The notes: a model not told the origin generated them from the sequence alone. A DNA stretch of 64,000 nucleotides from BOG-1112 sp964611335 (GCA_964611335.1 CAZSXR010000002.1:714964-778963); one strand, 5' to 3'. Positions 47,234 through 55,333 are shown, counted from the stretch's first letter. Numbers and translations: made by a program.

Positions 47234-47479
47234 ATGTTACATGTTGCAGCAATTCGACAAGACTCAAACTCAGATATGGAAACAAGTGTATCTTTTGGAC
47301 ACGGCATGTCGCTGAAAGACATCGAAAAGTCTGTAATTTTAGAAACACTCCGCAGACAACGATTCAATAGAACACGCACAGCTAAAGTTCTGGGAATTGG
47401 TATCCGTACTCTACAACGCAAACTTAAACAATACCGCGAAGTTGATGCCAATGTGATTGTTGATTTTCCCGCGGCGTAG
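47234..47479 (+). CDS. Small Fis-type helix-turn-helix protein
   Basis: 81 residues. The C-terminal half (SLKDIEKSVILETLRRQRFNRTRTAKVLGIGIRTLQRKLKQY) is the Fis/NtrC C-terminal HTH (HTH_8). The N-terminal 25 residues are unlike the Fis beta-hairpin arms. No AAA+ or receiver domain is attached, so it resembles the DNA-binding end of an NtrC-like protein standing alone. AAGGAG lies 8 nt before the ATG. It is divergent from the nitrilase gene and upstream of the tRNA. It may be a nucleoid- or promoter-binding dimer. Confidence 0.82.
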   Translation: MLHVAAIRQDSNSDMETSVSFGHGMSLKDIEKSVILETLRRQRFNRTRTAKVLGIGIRTLQRKLKQYREVDANVIVDFPAA

Positions 47480-47518
47480 TTTGGCGGTTTAATTTTTCTA
47501 GCCCTGAAGACTTGTTCG

Positions 47519-47547
47519 TTGACGAGTGAGAAACAAAAGGATATTAC
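47519..47547 (+). promoter_or_regulatory. Sigma-70 promoter of the tRNA-Ile gene
   Basis: TTGACG (47519-47524), a spacer of exactly 17 nt, and TATTAC (47542-47547), 17 nt before the tRNA 5' end. Both boxes are close to consensus and the placement is what a tRNA promoter needs. Confidence 0.7.
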
Positions 47548-47564
47548 TTTTGACTCTCAGAAAT

Positions 47565-47641
47565 GGGCCAGTAGCTCAGGTGGTTAGAGCACACGCCTGA
47601 TAAGCGTGAGGTCGGTGGTTCGAGTCCACTCTGACCCACCA
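47565..47641 (+). tRNA. tRNA-Ile (anticodon GAU)
   Basis: 77 nt folding as a standard cloverleaf. The anticodon stem CACGC/GCGTG encloses CTGATAA (anticodon GAT); the D arm is AGCTCAGGTGGTTAGAGC and the T arm GTGGTTCGAGTCCAC. CCA is encoded, and its last A is also the A of the ATG at 47641. The acceptor stem has one mismatch, C4 opposite A69 (GGGCCAG against CTGACCC). In many bacteria this tRNA lies between 16S and 23S rRNA; here it stands alone. Confidence 0.95.
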
Positions 47642-47715
47642 TGTATCTTCTAGGATTCATGGACATTTCTAAATCGAGTACACTCGCCTCTCTAGGAACT
47701 TACAAGCTAGATTTT

Positions 47716-48168
47716 ATGAAAATTTGGATTGATGCAGATGCCTGCCCTCTAAAAATCAAAGAGCTAGTTTTTAAAGCCGCTCAAAGAACTCAGACTTCTG
47801 TTGTAGTTGTAGCTAACAAAGGGATGAGAATTCCTGCAACCCCTCTTTTTAGCTTCGTTCTCGTCAGTTCAAAATTCGATGCAGCAGATGCGTATATAGT
47901 TGAAAACTCAGAAGCAGGTGATCTTGTTATAAGCTCCGATATACTTCTAGCTTCGACCTTGGTGGATAAAAACGTATCTGTGATTTCAAGTGCTGGGAAA
48001 CTTTTCAATAAAGAAAATGTGAAAGAGGCTCACACAATGCGCAATCTTCACCAAGAGTTGCGTGAAGCAGGAATGATCTACGGCGGGCCCCCTCCCTTCA
48101 GTGTTAAAGATATCAACACTTTTGCTAATGCTTTTGATAGAGAGCTGACTCGTCTTAAAAGAGTTTAG
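47716..48168 (+). CDS. UPF0178/YaiI-YqxD family protein (DUF188)
   Basis: About 150 residues from MKIWIDADACPLKIKELVF, the family's normal beginning (D-A-D-A-C-P). It continues VVVVANKGMRIP, DAADAYIVENSEAGDLVISSDILLA (PIN-like acidic residues) and MRNLHQELREAG. The family has a NYN/PIN-like fold and is a suspected nuclease; function unproven. The start is uncertain: the frame is open back to the ATG shared with the tRNA CCA (47641) and to an ATG at 47659, but homology in memory supports 47716. The 3' end overlaps the next convergent gene by 4 nt. Confidence 0.85.
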   Translation: MKIWIDADACPLKIKELVFKAAQRTQTSVVVVANKGMRIPATPLFSFVLVSSKFDAADAYIVENSEAGDLVISSDILLASTLVDKNVSVISSAGKLFNKENVKEAHTMRNLHQELREAGMIYGGPPPFSVKDINTFANAFDRELTRLKRV

Positions 48169-48707
48169 TTTAGGGAATCTAAAACGGTCTTCACTCTATT
48201 CTGCACAGAACCCGTAGCTTCAATAACTTTTATGTCTTTCAACAAGCCTAAAGAATCATCAATTATCAATTCTCTCAATTTCTCATCAACCAAAGTTCTC
48301 AAATCAAGGTCTTCCGATCTTGGAACCTGTATGCGGTCAGGGCTTTCTATAGGAGTATAAATCAGAAAATCAATCTTCGACAAAGCGTGGACAATCTCTT
48401 TATCAATCCATAAATCTTTGTCAAAACCTTCACCTGTAAGTTCAGATATAGCTAAAGCATAAGCTAAAAAATCTATAGGACAACGATCGAAGAGGGATTT
48501 TTCGGGAGAGCTGAGAATCAAATCGACGGAGTATTCCATTTGAACTTCAAAATCTTCTATAGTAGGTGGATCAGAAAATTCCTGTCCTTCTTCTTCTAAG
48601 AGAAAATAAGGCTCTTCAAAAATTTCGTATTTGGGCATTTTGCCTGAAAGTTCCTCCAGCAATGTAGACTTGCCTGAAAATTGTGTACCTGAAATGGCGA
48701 TTCGCAT
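48165..48707 (-). CDS. P-loop NTPase / AAA_28-type kinase-like protein
   Basis: 180 residues. The P-loop is ISGTQFSGKST at 5-15, followed by FEEPYFLLEE and SLFDRCPIDFLAYAL (Walker-B-like D-R-C with substrate region), a pattern shared by NadR-like and deoxynucleoside-kinase-like AAA_28 proteins. It probably phosphorylates a small molecule or nucleotide, but the substrate cannot be read. It lies between the DUF188 gene (4-nt overlap, convergent) and a terminator. It is downstream of a nucleotide carrier, which may be a coincidence because the terminator separates them. Confidence 0.75.
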   Translation of the reverse strand: MRIAISGTQFSGKSTLLEELSGKMPKYEIFEEPYFLLEEEGQEFSDPPTIEDFEVQMEYSVDLILSSPEKSLFDRCPIDFLAYALAISELTGEGFDKDLWIDKEIVHALSKIDFLIYTPIESPDRIQVPRSEDLDLRTLVDEKLRELIIDDSLGLLKDIKVIEATGSVQNRVKTVLDSLN

Positions 48708-48740
48708 GAGTAGTCCTTATATTTGATAACACTAAAAATA

Positions 48741-48774
48741 AAAAAAGCCTTCAGTAACAGACTGAAAGCCTTTT
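48741..48774 (-). terminator. Rho-independent terminator of the ATP/ADP carrier gene
   Basis: On the minus strand: AAAAGGCTTTCAGT, a short loop, then ACTGAAGGCTTTTTT. A stem of about 12 bp with one mismatch is followed by a T-run, 27 nt after the carrier stop. It also has A/T runs outside, so it could work in both directions. Confidence 0.85.
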
Positions 48775-48800
48775 ATATCGAAACGAAGTTGAAGTTAAAA

Positions 48801-50300
48801 TTAAACTTCTGTTTCTTTCTTTGTCGTCAATTCAACAAATCGTTTATTCAAAGCTATTGCAGAAACGATCCATGCAGCAATGATACCGATAGTAATCAAT
48901 GCAACGTAAGGTGTGATTGCTTCGATAGAACCTAACACACCGATCAAAATCATGTTGATTGCAGCTCCACCAGACTTGCCGAGTCGACCGCCAACACCAT
49001 CGATAGCAGCTTTACCTGTTCTGCGAGTTTGATCATCCAAAGGAATGTAAGCCATTTCTTTGGTAGAATCGAAGAATGCATACTTACAGCTTTTTGTAAG
49101 TACGTTCTGAATTCCACCGATAACAGCAGCAATCCAAAGAGGAGTTGTTCCTAGGCCAACGAGAAGACCCATCATAAGGTGTTCGAAAGAAACGTTTGCA
49201 AAAAATACAAGTGAAGTGATGAACATGATAACAGGAGTGATTAATGCAGTAACACCCCAACCAAATTTACGAACGATGTTACCTGTACCGAAGAATAGAA
49301 GGATGATTGTTGTCAAACCTGTGAAAGACATCACTTGACTTTGGAAGTCCAAGAAAGCTGATTTGTCACCAGCAAAAAGAACTTTTAAGTAGTGCTTCCA
49401 GCTTACTTCTACCAAGTTGATGGAAATTCCATATCCAAGAACGAGGATGGTAAGAAGAGCAAGGTAGCGAGATTTTGCTAGTTCGGAAATACTTGCGAAG
49501 AAGCCAAGTTTTTCTTTTTTCTTTTTTGGTTTTGGAGCTTCTGTAATTGCAAACTCTGGTTTAACGAGAAGCTTCTCATTGATGTACCAGTAAAGTCCAG
49601 CGATCATTAAGCAGTTAAACGCAACAACCATAGAAATGGTGTTGATAGAAGTACTGAAAGATCCCAAGCTGTTTGTAAATTTTACAAAAGGAGCAATGAA
49701 AAGTAATGCGAAGTTAGCGCCTAAAAGGAATAAACCGTAGAAGCGTTTTGCTTCGTCAACTTTCGTGGTCTCGTTTGCAAATCCCCAGAAAAGTGTTGAG
49801 AGAACAACGCTTCCGAAAAGTTCTGCAAACACATAGAAGAAAGAGTAAGTCCAGTTTCTATATACAGCAACAAAACCAGATAATCCTTGCGGCAATACAT
49901 TCAAAAGCCAATCAGCTGAAGCGCTTGGATGGATAATGTGTGTCAGTGGATTAAGAACGAGAGGGAAAAGGAGAAAGAAACTTAAGAACGGGAGAAGTGT
50001 TGCATAAAAAAGTTTTTTTCTATCGAGAATTGTAGAAAGTTTTACGTACATCATCATGAAGAGAATAGCAGCAGGTGTCGTTCCCCATAATTTCAAGAAG
50101 GGAAGAGCCTCAGCACCAGAACCAGGTGCATTCACAATCAAGGAATCCTTTACGATTCTAAGTGTGCTGTAATTAAAACTGATGAAGAAAAACATTGAAA
50201 ACATAGGAATGAATTTTTGCATCTCGAATCTGTGAATAGGCCAGAAAAAACTTCGCCATTTACCAAATTCAGGAAGTGTTTTTGTAGATGTAGTTGTCAC
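48801..50300 (-). CDS. ATP/ADP translocase (NTT/Tlc family)
   Basis: 499 residues, about 12 membrane helices. Diagnostic blocks: FNYSTLRIVKDSLIV near 40-54 (K and D essential in plastid and chlamydial carriers), AELFGSVVLSTLFWGFAN and EAKRFYGLFLLGAN near 170-195, and FDSTKEMAYIPLDDQTRR followed by GKAAIDGVGGRLGKSGGA near 395-440. This is the Rickettsia/Chlamydia energy-parasite carrier type, importing ATP in exchange for ADP, or another NTP. A lysine-rich loop (KPKKKKEKLG) sits mid-protein. The start is GTG with AAGGGA upstream. A weak promoter TTGCTT-17-CTAAAA lies at 50410-50382. Confidence 0.92.
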   Translation of the reverse strand: MTTTSTKTLPEFGKWRSFFWPIHRFEMQKFIPMFSMFFFISFNYSTLRIVKDSLIVNAPGSGAEALPFLKLWGTTPAAILFMMMYVKLSTILDRKKLFYATLLPFLSFFLLFPLVLNPLTHIIHPSASADWLLNVLPQGLSGFVAVYRNWTYSFFYVFAELFGSVVLSTLFWGFANETTKVDEAKRFYGLFLLGANFALLFIAPFVKFTNSLGSFSTSINTISMVVAFNCLMIAGLYWYINEKLLVKPEFAITEAPKPKKKKEKLGFFASISELAKSRYLALLTILVLGYGISINLVEVSWKHYLKVLFAGDKSAFLDFQSQVMSFTGLTTIILLFFGTGNIVRKFGWGVTALITPVIMFITSLVFFANVSFEHLMMGLLVGLGTTPLWIAAVIGGIQNVLTKSCKYAFFDSTKEMAYIPLDDQTRRTGKAAIDGVGGRLGKSGGAAINMILIGVLGSIEAITPYVALITIGIIAAWIVSAIALNKRFVELTTKKETEV

Positions 50301-50483
50301 GTCAAAAATCCCTTAAAGTTAATGTGTTAATAGGATGACCGGACTATTTGGTTCAGATTTGAAATGCCGGATTTAGGGGTCTTTTAGTGTATATCAGCCG
50401 TAAAAAGCAAGCCTTGATACGTAAGCTTCTGAATCTCTTGCCATAGAATTTGAGGGGAAATGCCGCCTCGCTGAAAAAGCATA

Positions 50484-51569
50484 TCAAGGGAGGGTTCTAC
50501 CGAGCTGGGGAGCAGGAACTTCATGGCCTGAAGCAATAAATTCATTGATCTTATTGCGTAAAGTTCGGAGGCTGATCCCTAGGGTTTTAGCTGCATGAGT
50601 TCTGTTTCCATTGTGAAAAGCGAGTGTTTTGAGGATGAAATGGGTTTCAACAAGGTGAAGTGTCTGCCCAATGGGGAGTGTTGACACCCATTCTAAATTG
50701 CAGACAGGTGTTTCTCCATCGATGGGGATAGATTCAGGGCCAATAATATCCGAATTGCTTAGCAAAATGGATTTTTGGACGATCTCTTCCAGCTCTTTAA
50801 TATTCTCAGGCCAGCTGTGACTTTTTAATTTTAAATAGGCGTTTTCAGAGAGTTGGAGAAGGGGTCTATTAAAATTCTTAGCATAATTATCAACGAATTT
50901 TTTTGCGAGAAGAGCAATGTCTTTAGGTCGTTCTCTGAGCGGTGGGACCTCAATGTGAAGAACATAGAGTCTGTAGTAAAGATCTTGACGGAATTTTCCT
51001 TGAGCTACTGCTTTTAGAATATCACGGTGTGTTGTTGCTATAATCCTTGTGTGTATAGGAATAGGAGCTTTGTTATTTGCGGGATTTATGACGTTGTCTT
51101 GAAGAACTTTTAAGAGCTTTCCCTGAAGTGAGAGATCCATCTCTGTAATATTATTCAAAACTAAAGTGCCGTTGGCAGCGATTTCAAACTTTCCAGCTTG
51201 ATACTCTTGAACTGAATTTTCAAAACCAAAAAGCTCCCTATCTAAAACAGATGTCGCTAAGCTTCCACAATTCACAATGATGTACGGTTTTTCAGTGCCG
51301 TGAGAAGCTTCATGAATAGCTCGTGCGATAGTTTGCTTACCCGCTCCCGTTTCACCTGTTATCAAAATAGGGACGTTGGTTCCAGAAATTTGCCAAATAA
51401 TATCGTGGATTCTCTTCATTTTTTCGTCTGCGGTGTCAAAAAGTTGACGCTCGTCTTCGGGGCGCTTACCTTTCCTATTTTGTATGTAGTCAAGATAAGT
51501 ACTTGCCTGTGGATAGCCTCCGTTAAGAGAACTGCTGATGGGTTGAGAACCTGTTTTGAAGTTACTCAC
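50484..51569 (-). CDS. Degenerate sigma-54 activator-like AAA+ regulator with Fis HTH
   Basis: 361 residues. The AAA+ domain (about 45-275) has Walker A GETGAGKQ at 72-79, ELFGFE at 112-117, sensor I IIATT near 176-180 and the arginine-finger region FRQDLYYRL at 193-201. The GAFTGA loop that contacts sigma-54 is absent: ELFGFENSVQEYQAGKFE is about 4 residues shorter than usual. Walker B reads LVLNNI instead of LFLDEI. A Fis HTH closes the protein (NRTHAAKTLGISLRTLRNKI). It has no receiver domain. It probably cannot hydrolyse ATP or open sigma-54 complexes, but may still bind DNA. It is divergent from hldE. Confidence 0.85.
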   Translation of the reverse strand: MSNFKTGSQPISSSLNGGYPQASTYLDYIQNRKGKRPEDERQLFDTADEKMKRIHDIIWQISGTNVPILITGETGAGKQTIARAIHEASHGTEKPYIIVNCGSLATSVLDRELFGFENSVQEYQAGKFEIAANGTLVLNNITEMDLSLQGKLLKVLQDNVINPANNKAPIPIHTRIIATTHRDILKAVAQGKFRQDLYYRLYVLHIEVPPLRERPKDIALLAKKFVDNYAKNFNRPLLQLSENAYLKLKSHSWPENIKELEEIVQKSILLSNSDIIGPESIPIDGETPVCNLEWVSTLPIGQTLHLVETHFILKTLAFHNGNRTHAAKTLGISLRTLRNKINEFIASGHEVPAPQLGRTLP

Positions 51570-51774
51570 GACATCTCCTTATTTCTTGATATCAATCAAA
51601 CTGAAGCAATTATCGTGCCCAGCTTCAATCCCCTAATAATATTTGTAAAAATACAAAATGAAAAAGTAGGTGAGTTCCGATATAGTGTTTTTCGGTGTCA
51701 ATACTGTGACGACTTGCCAAAAAGGTGGCATCGTCTTTTTATATTTTCGGACTTCAATAATAGAAAGGCCTTCG

Positions 51775-53259
51775 ATGAGACAGCAGACGAATCTTCCTTG
51801 GTTAGAATTATCTTCTCGCATTCGTGTTGCTGTCATAGGAGATATAATTTTAGATGAATATCTTGAAGGTTCTGTAACACGCATTTCTCCCGAAGCTCCT
51901 GTTCCTGTTCATTTGGTAAAAGGAGCCTCTCACTCTGCTGGAGGTGCTGCAAATGCAGCGCGTAATATCAGTCTTGCAGGAGGAGAGGCGTATTTATTTG
52001 GGGTATGTGGAAAAGATGAAGCTGCTGCCATACTTTTAAAACTACTACAAAAAGACAAAGTTCATACCGATTGCATTCTCAGTGTTGAAGAAAGACCTAC
52101 AAATCGTAAGACACGTGTCACATCCTCAAATCATCAGATCGTTCGAATCGATTGGGAAAAAGTTCAAACTTTGGAAAATAAATACCAAAGCATTCTGTTA
52201 GAAAAATTAAATGAGCGAGAATTTGATGCAGTTCTCGTGAGTGATTATGGAAAGGGCTTGTTACCTAAGGAATTGCTTTCCCATATATTTAAATTTGCAA
52301 GAGATCGAAAAATTCCGTGCATAGTGGATCCAAAGGGTGTGGATTATTCGCGATACTTGGGTTGTTCAATAATGACTCCCAATTTAAGAGAATGTTATAT
52401 TGCTTTAGGCTTAGATGAAGATAATTTTTACACAGGAGAAGAATTAGGACGTCGTTTGCAAGAGCAGATAGGATTGAATGATATTCTTGTGACGATGGGA
52501 GCTCAAGGAATGGTTTATGTTCCTAAAGATCTCACGAAACAAACAGTAACATGTAAAGCAACTGCAAAAGAAGTGTTTGACGTCTCTGGTGCTGGGGATA
52601 CAGTCGCAGCGATTTTAAGTCTAGGTTTGGCTGCGGGGGCTGCTTGTGAAAGTGTTGTTCCTCTTTCCAATCTTGCTGCTGCAGTTGTTGTAGGAAAGTG
52701 GGGGACTCAAGCGGTAACTGAAGAAGAAATGAAGAGGGCCTTGTACCTCGATAATAAAAAATCGCTCTTTGATCTAAAATCCAAAATCTTTCCTATGGAA
52801 AGAGTCTCACAACTTCGAGAAAATTTTCAAGCAACAGGTTTGAAGGTCGTATTTACAAACGGATGTTTTGATATTCTTCACGCAGGTCATGTGGATTATT
52901 TGGAAAAAGCAAAGAGTCTTGGTGATGTATTAGTTGTAGGTGTGAATACGGACGAATCTATACAGAAGTTAAAAGGAGAAAAGCGTCCTATAGTGGAATT
53001 GCACAATAGAATGAGAGTTCTTTCTGCTTTGTCTTGCATTGACTACGTGATTCCTTTTTCAGAAGAAACGCCACTTTCTCTTATTCAGAAACTTTCACCT
53101 AATATTTTGGTCAAAGGTGCTGACTATGTGAAGGAAAACATAGTTGGAGGTGATCATGTTCTGGGTACAGGTGGAAGTGTAGAAACTATTGAATTGGTTC
53201 CTGGTCTTTCCACATCGAAGATTGTAGACAAAATTTACGAATCTTATTCTAAGAATTAA
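51775..53259 (+). CDS. hldE: Bifunctional heptose-7-phosphate kinase / heptose-1-phosphate adenylyltransferase
   Basis: Both steps flanking GmhB in ADP-heptose synthesis. About 494 residues: a ribokinase-like domain (about 15-335; VIGDIILDEYLEGSVTRISPEAPVPV, SHSAGGAANAARN, DVSGAGDTVAAIL) and a cytidylyltransferase-type domain (about 360-490; FTNGCFDILHAGHVDYLEKA, VKGADY). I chose ATG 51775 with AAGG upstream; the open frame reaches 51670 but those residues do not fit. With waaA, the GT9 gene and the GmhB-like phosphatase it completes most of an inner-core pathway. Confidence 0.94.
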   Translation: MRQQTNLPWLELSSRIRVAVIGDIILDEYLEGSVTRISPEAPVPVHLVKGASHSAGGAANAARNISLAGGEAYLFGVCGKDEAAAILLKLLQKDKVHTDCILSVEERPTNRKTRVTSSNHQIVRIDWEKVQTLENKYQSILLEKLNEREFDAVLVSDYGKGLLPKELLSHIFKFARDRKIPCIVDPKGVDYSRYLGCSIMTPNLRECYIALGLDEDNFYTGEELGRRLQEQIGLNDILVTMGAQGMVYVPKDLTKQTVTCKATAKEVFDVSGAGDTVAAILSLGLAAGAACESVVPLSNLAAAVVVGKWGTQAVTEEEMKRALYLDNKKSLFDLKSKIFPMERVSQLRENFQATGLKVVFTNGCFDILHAGHVDYLEKAKSLGDVLVVGVNTDESIQKLKGEKRPIVELHNRMRVLSALSCIDYVIPFSEETPLSLIQKLSPNILVKGADYVKENIVGGDHVLGTGGSVETIELVPGLSTSKIVDKIYESYSKN

Positions 53260-53517
53260 GTTTAAGAATCATTTGAACAAATTATCCTCCATTATTTCCC
53301 CGTGGTTTTTGGTTTAATTTTTGTGATGCTTGAGAATCTTTGATCTTTAGTTTGCGACATTCATTAAAAATCATTCAAATTGATCCATCCTATATATCGA
53401 ATGAAAATTGAGTTTAATTTTCATTATGGAAAAAGCACCTCATCCGTTTTTCAAAATTGACTGTTGAGTTACGAGTTCTGATTGTTTAAATCAGGATAGT
53501 CAATTCTGATAACACAA

Positions 53518-53721
53518 GTGTCAGCAACGAAAAGATCAGAGTTATTAAAAACTATAGTGGTTGCAAATTTGCTTCTATCGCAATTTACAATTGCTGAAGA
53601 TAAGCAGGATAGAAAAAAAGATGAGTCCAATGATGGAACTCAGATATATGATTTGGAGGATATCGATATCTCACTTGTTCCTCAACATAACGGCGTATGT
53701 AGCAACGGTTCTTGCAAGTAA
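53518..53721 (+). CDS. Candidate secreted precursor peptide A (67 aa)
   Basis: The sequence starts MSATKRSELLKTIVVANLLL, with a likely signal-peptidase cut after A26 (SQFTIA-ED). The middle is charged and acidic (about 27-52), and the end is HNGVCSNGSCK with Cys61 and Cys66 seven and two residues from the end. It lies directly before the SPASM gene. Small size, a C-terminal Cys/Ser/Asn-rich end and a maturase neighbour suggest a RiPP precursor; I infer this. The start is uncertain: GTG 53518 has no clear ribosome site, and AGGA at 53493 would fit ATT 53503 or CTG 53506. A TTGAGT-16-TTAAAT promoter (53464-53491) is weak. Confidence 0.55.
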   Translation: MSATKRSELLKTIVVANLLLSQFTIAEDKQDRKKDESNDGTQIYDLEDIDISLVPQHNGVCSNGSCK

Positions 53722-53768
53722 GTTATTTCATTTTTGTTAACGAAGATTTATTAGAAAGAATCATTCAA

Positions 53769-54239
53769 ATGAAAAAGGCTGATTTATTAGAGTGGTTTCT
53801 TTTGAGGTTGCAATTGGGTTTTAAGCCACCCTTGATTCCAAAAAGAAAGCCTATTGTTTGTACAGCTGTCAGTAAGTCCTCTTTTTTAATAGATCCTGAA
53901 GGGTCCATTTTTGGTTGCACAGAAGTAAGTCTCGTCGAAAATTACGGAGCGGGAACTGGCAATAAGCATCGTTTTGGAGATCTTAGAGAGTTAAATGTTG
54001 AGAACACGCCTAAACGCAACATACTAGGAAAATTTAATGATGAAATTTTAGATGAAAGGCATGGGTGCTGCTCATGTTCAATGTTGCCTGTGTGTGGTGG
54101 GCATTGTCCGAAAGAATGGAAGGAAGGAATATCCCCTTGTCCTTCCTTTAAATTTAATATGCAAGATAGAATGCTATTATCTTATTTGGTTTCTAAAAAT
54201 CAGATAGATGTTAGAAAAAATAACAGAAATAGACAATAA
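53769..54239 (+). CDS. Stand-alone SPASM-domain Fe-S protein
   Basis: About 156 residues. The whole protein is the C-terminal auxiliary-cluster domain of radical-SAM peptide maturases: VCTAVSKSSFLIDPEGSIFGC (C31, C50), GDLREL, then GCCSCSMLPVCGGHC (C100, C101, C103, C109, C113) and C124 in SPCPSF. No CxxxCxxC or TIM-barrel core is present, and no reading frame upstream has room for one. It could hold one or two 4Fe-4S clusters and present or modify peptide A with help in trans. TTG 53712, overlapping peptide A, is the alternative start. Its stop overlaps the next ATG (TAATG). Confidence 0.75.
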   Translation: MKKADLLEWFLLRLQLGFKPPLIPKRKPIVCTAVSKSSFLIDPEGSIFGCTEVSLVENYGAGTGNKHRFGDLRELNVENTPKRNILGKFNDEILDERHGCCSCSMLPVCGGHCPKEWKEGISPCPSFKFNMQDRMLLSYLVSKNQIDVRKNNRNRQ

Positions 54240-55333
54240 TGATTCAGACTACGAGTGACATTCAAGCTTTTCTTCCCGTCTCAAAATGGCTTCGCGATTT
54301 AAATTCTAAATCTGATTTTAGCAAAGTTGAAGACGTTGCTGTTTTTGGAAATAACTTATCACTGCTCTGCTTTTATGCGGGAGAGCTAAGTTTAACAAAT
54401 AAAATTATAGAGAGTCTTTTGGTTTTTTTTAACCAAAAGACTCTTGGCGTTGATGTAAAGATATCTCAATCTTTATCTTTACAACCATATATAAATTTAT
54501 TGAGAGCTTCAAGACTTACCGCTAATGATAATTTTGATTTCATGTTGACCCAACTAAAAGATTTATTAGATGGGAAGTCTTTGAGAATTACGATCGCCAG
54601 CAAACAAGTTGAGATCAGTAGAAATAATTTAACAAATGAAACATTGTCTCTTTTAAAAAACTGTATAGTTTCAGAACTCTCTAAAATAGCGCTTATTCAA
54701 AATGATTTTGATGCGTGTTTCAGAATTTCGAAAGAATATCCTTTTGCGGAAGAGTCGATCGTTTTTAACGAGATGAGAGTAGTCCAACACCTTTTTCAAA
54801 AAGATTACTATGGTGCTTCTACAATTTGTTTAGACTGGATGAAAAAAGCTTCGTCTGAAGAGCACAAACATATTTTTTATTTCTGGCTTATGGTCATAGC
54901 AAAAGAGAATGGATCCGGAGAGGATGCTAAAGAGGGGCTTGAAAAACTTACTAATATTATTAGATCCAAGCAAAGCCCAACAAAAAATCAACTTGCGATT
55001 TTGGAAAAGATTTTTGAGATTTGGGTAAAAGATAATGAAATTTCTAAAGCCAAAAATATTGGAAAGACAATTTTGAATGCATATGAATGCAAAGAAGATG
55101 AGCTGTCCTGGGCAATGTTTGTGTTTAAGAATATTCATTTAGACATTCTTGATGTAGATCGTGACCGCTTATTCAATTGTTGGAAAGAAACAGCTTATCG
55201 GTCTGTGTACTTGGTTGGTTCTAAATTTTTTCCAGAAGCTATTGATGAGTTTGTTGAGCGTCCATCTTTTCGTGAACTGCAAGGTCAAACGATCAACTTT
55301 TGTGAGTTTCTTTCGAAAGGGTCACTTATGTAG
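54239..55333 (+). CDS. Helical-repeat (TPR-like) protein of the peptide cluster
   Basis: 364 residues, mainly helices, with no signal peptide or known catalytic motif. TPR-like pairs are visible in the C-terminal half (DYYGASTICLDWMKKA, ILEKIFEIWVKDNEISKAKN, GKTILNAYE). It starts in the stop codon of the SPASM gene (TAATG), so its amount is tied to that protein. A scaffold or peptide-recognition role is a guess from position. I do not recognise the family. Confidence 0.7.
   Translation: MIQTTSDIQAFLPVSKWLRDLNSKSDFSKVEDVAVFGNNLSLLCFYAGELSLTNKIIESLLVFFNQKTLGVDVKISQSLSLQPYINLLRASRLTANDNFDFMLTQLKDLLDGKSLRITIASKQVEISRNNLTNETLSLLKNCIVSELSKIALIQNDFDACFRISKEYPFAEESIVFNEMRVVQHLFQKDYYGASTICLDWMKKASSEEHKHIFYFWLMVIAKENGSGEDAKEGLEKLTNIIRSKQSPTKNQLAILEKIFEIWVKDNEISKAKNIGKTILNAYECKEDELSWAMFVFKNIHLDILDVDRDRLFNCWKETAYRSVYLVGSKFFPEAIDEFVERPSFRELQGQTINFCEFLSKGSLM

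Noticed and set aside
51300..51857. 185-aa open frame across the regulator and hldE starts
   Set aside because: Overlaps two real genes in other frames and has no family resemblance.
53478..53515. Overlapping small stems before peptide A (CTGATT/AATCAG and ATCAG/CTGAT) as a riboswitch or attenuator
   Set aside because: Stems of 5-6 AT-rich pairs are expected by chance here, with no conserved aptamer pattern.
53712..54239. Calling this gene a radical-SAM enzyme
   Set aside because: No CxxxCxxC motif or core domain is present; only the SPASM-type cysteine region is seen.
53518..54239. Toxin-antitoxin reading of the peptide A and SPASM pair
   Set aside because: Peptide A has a signal-like leader and the partner has Fe-S-type cysteines; neither resembles known toxins or antitoxins.
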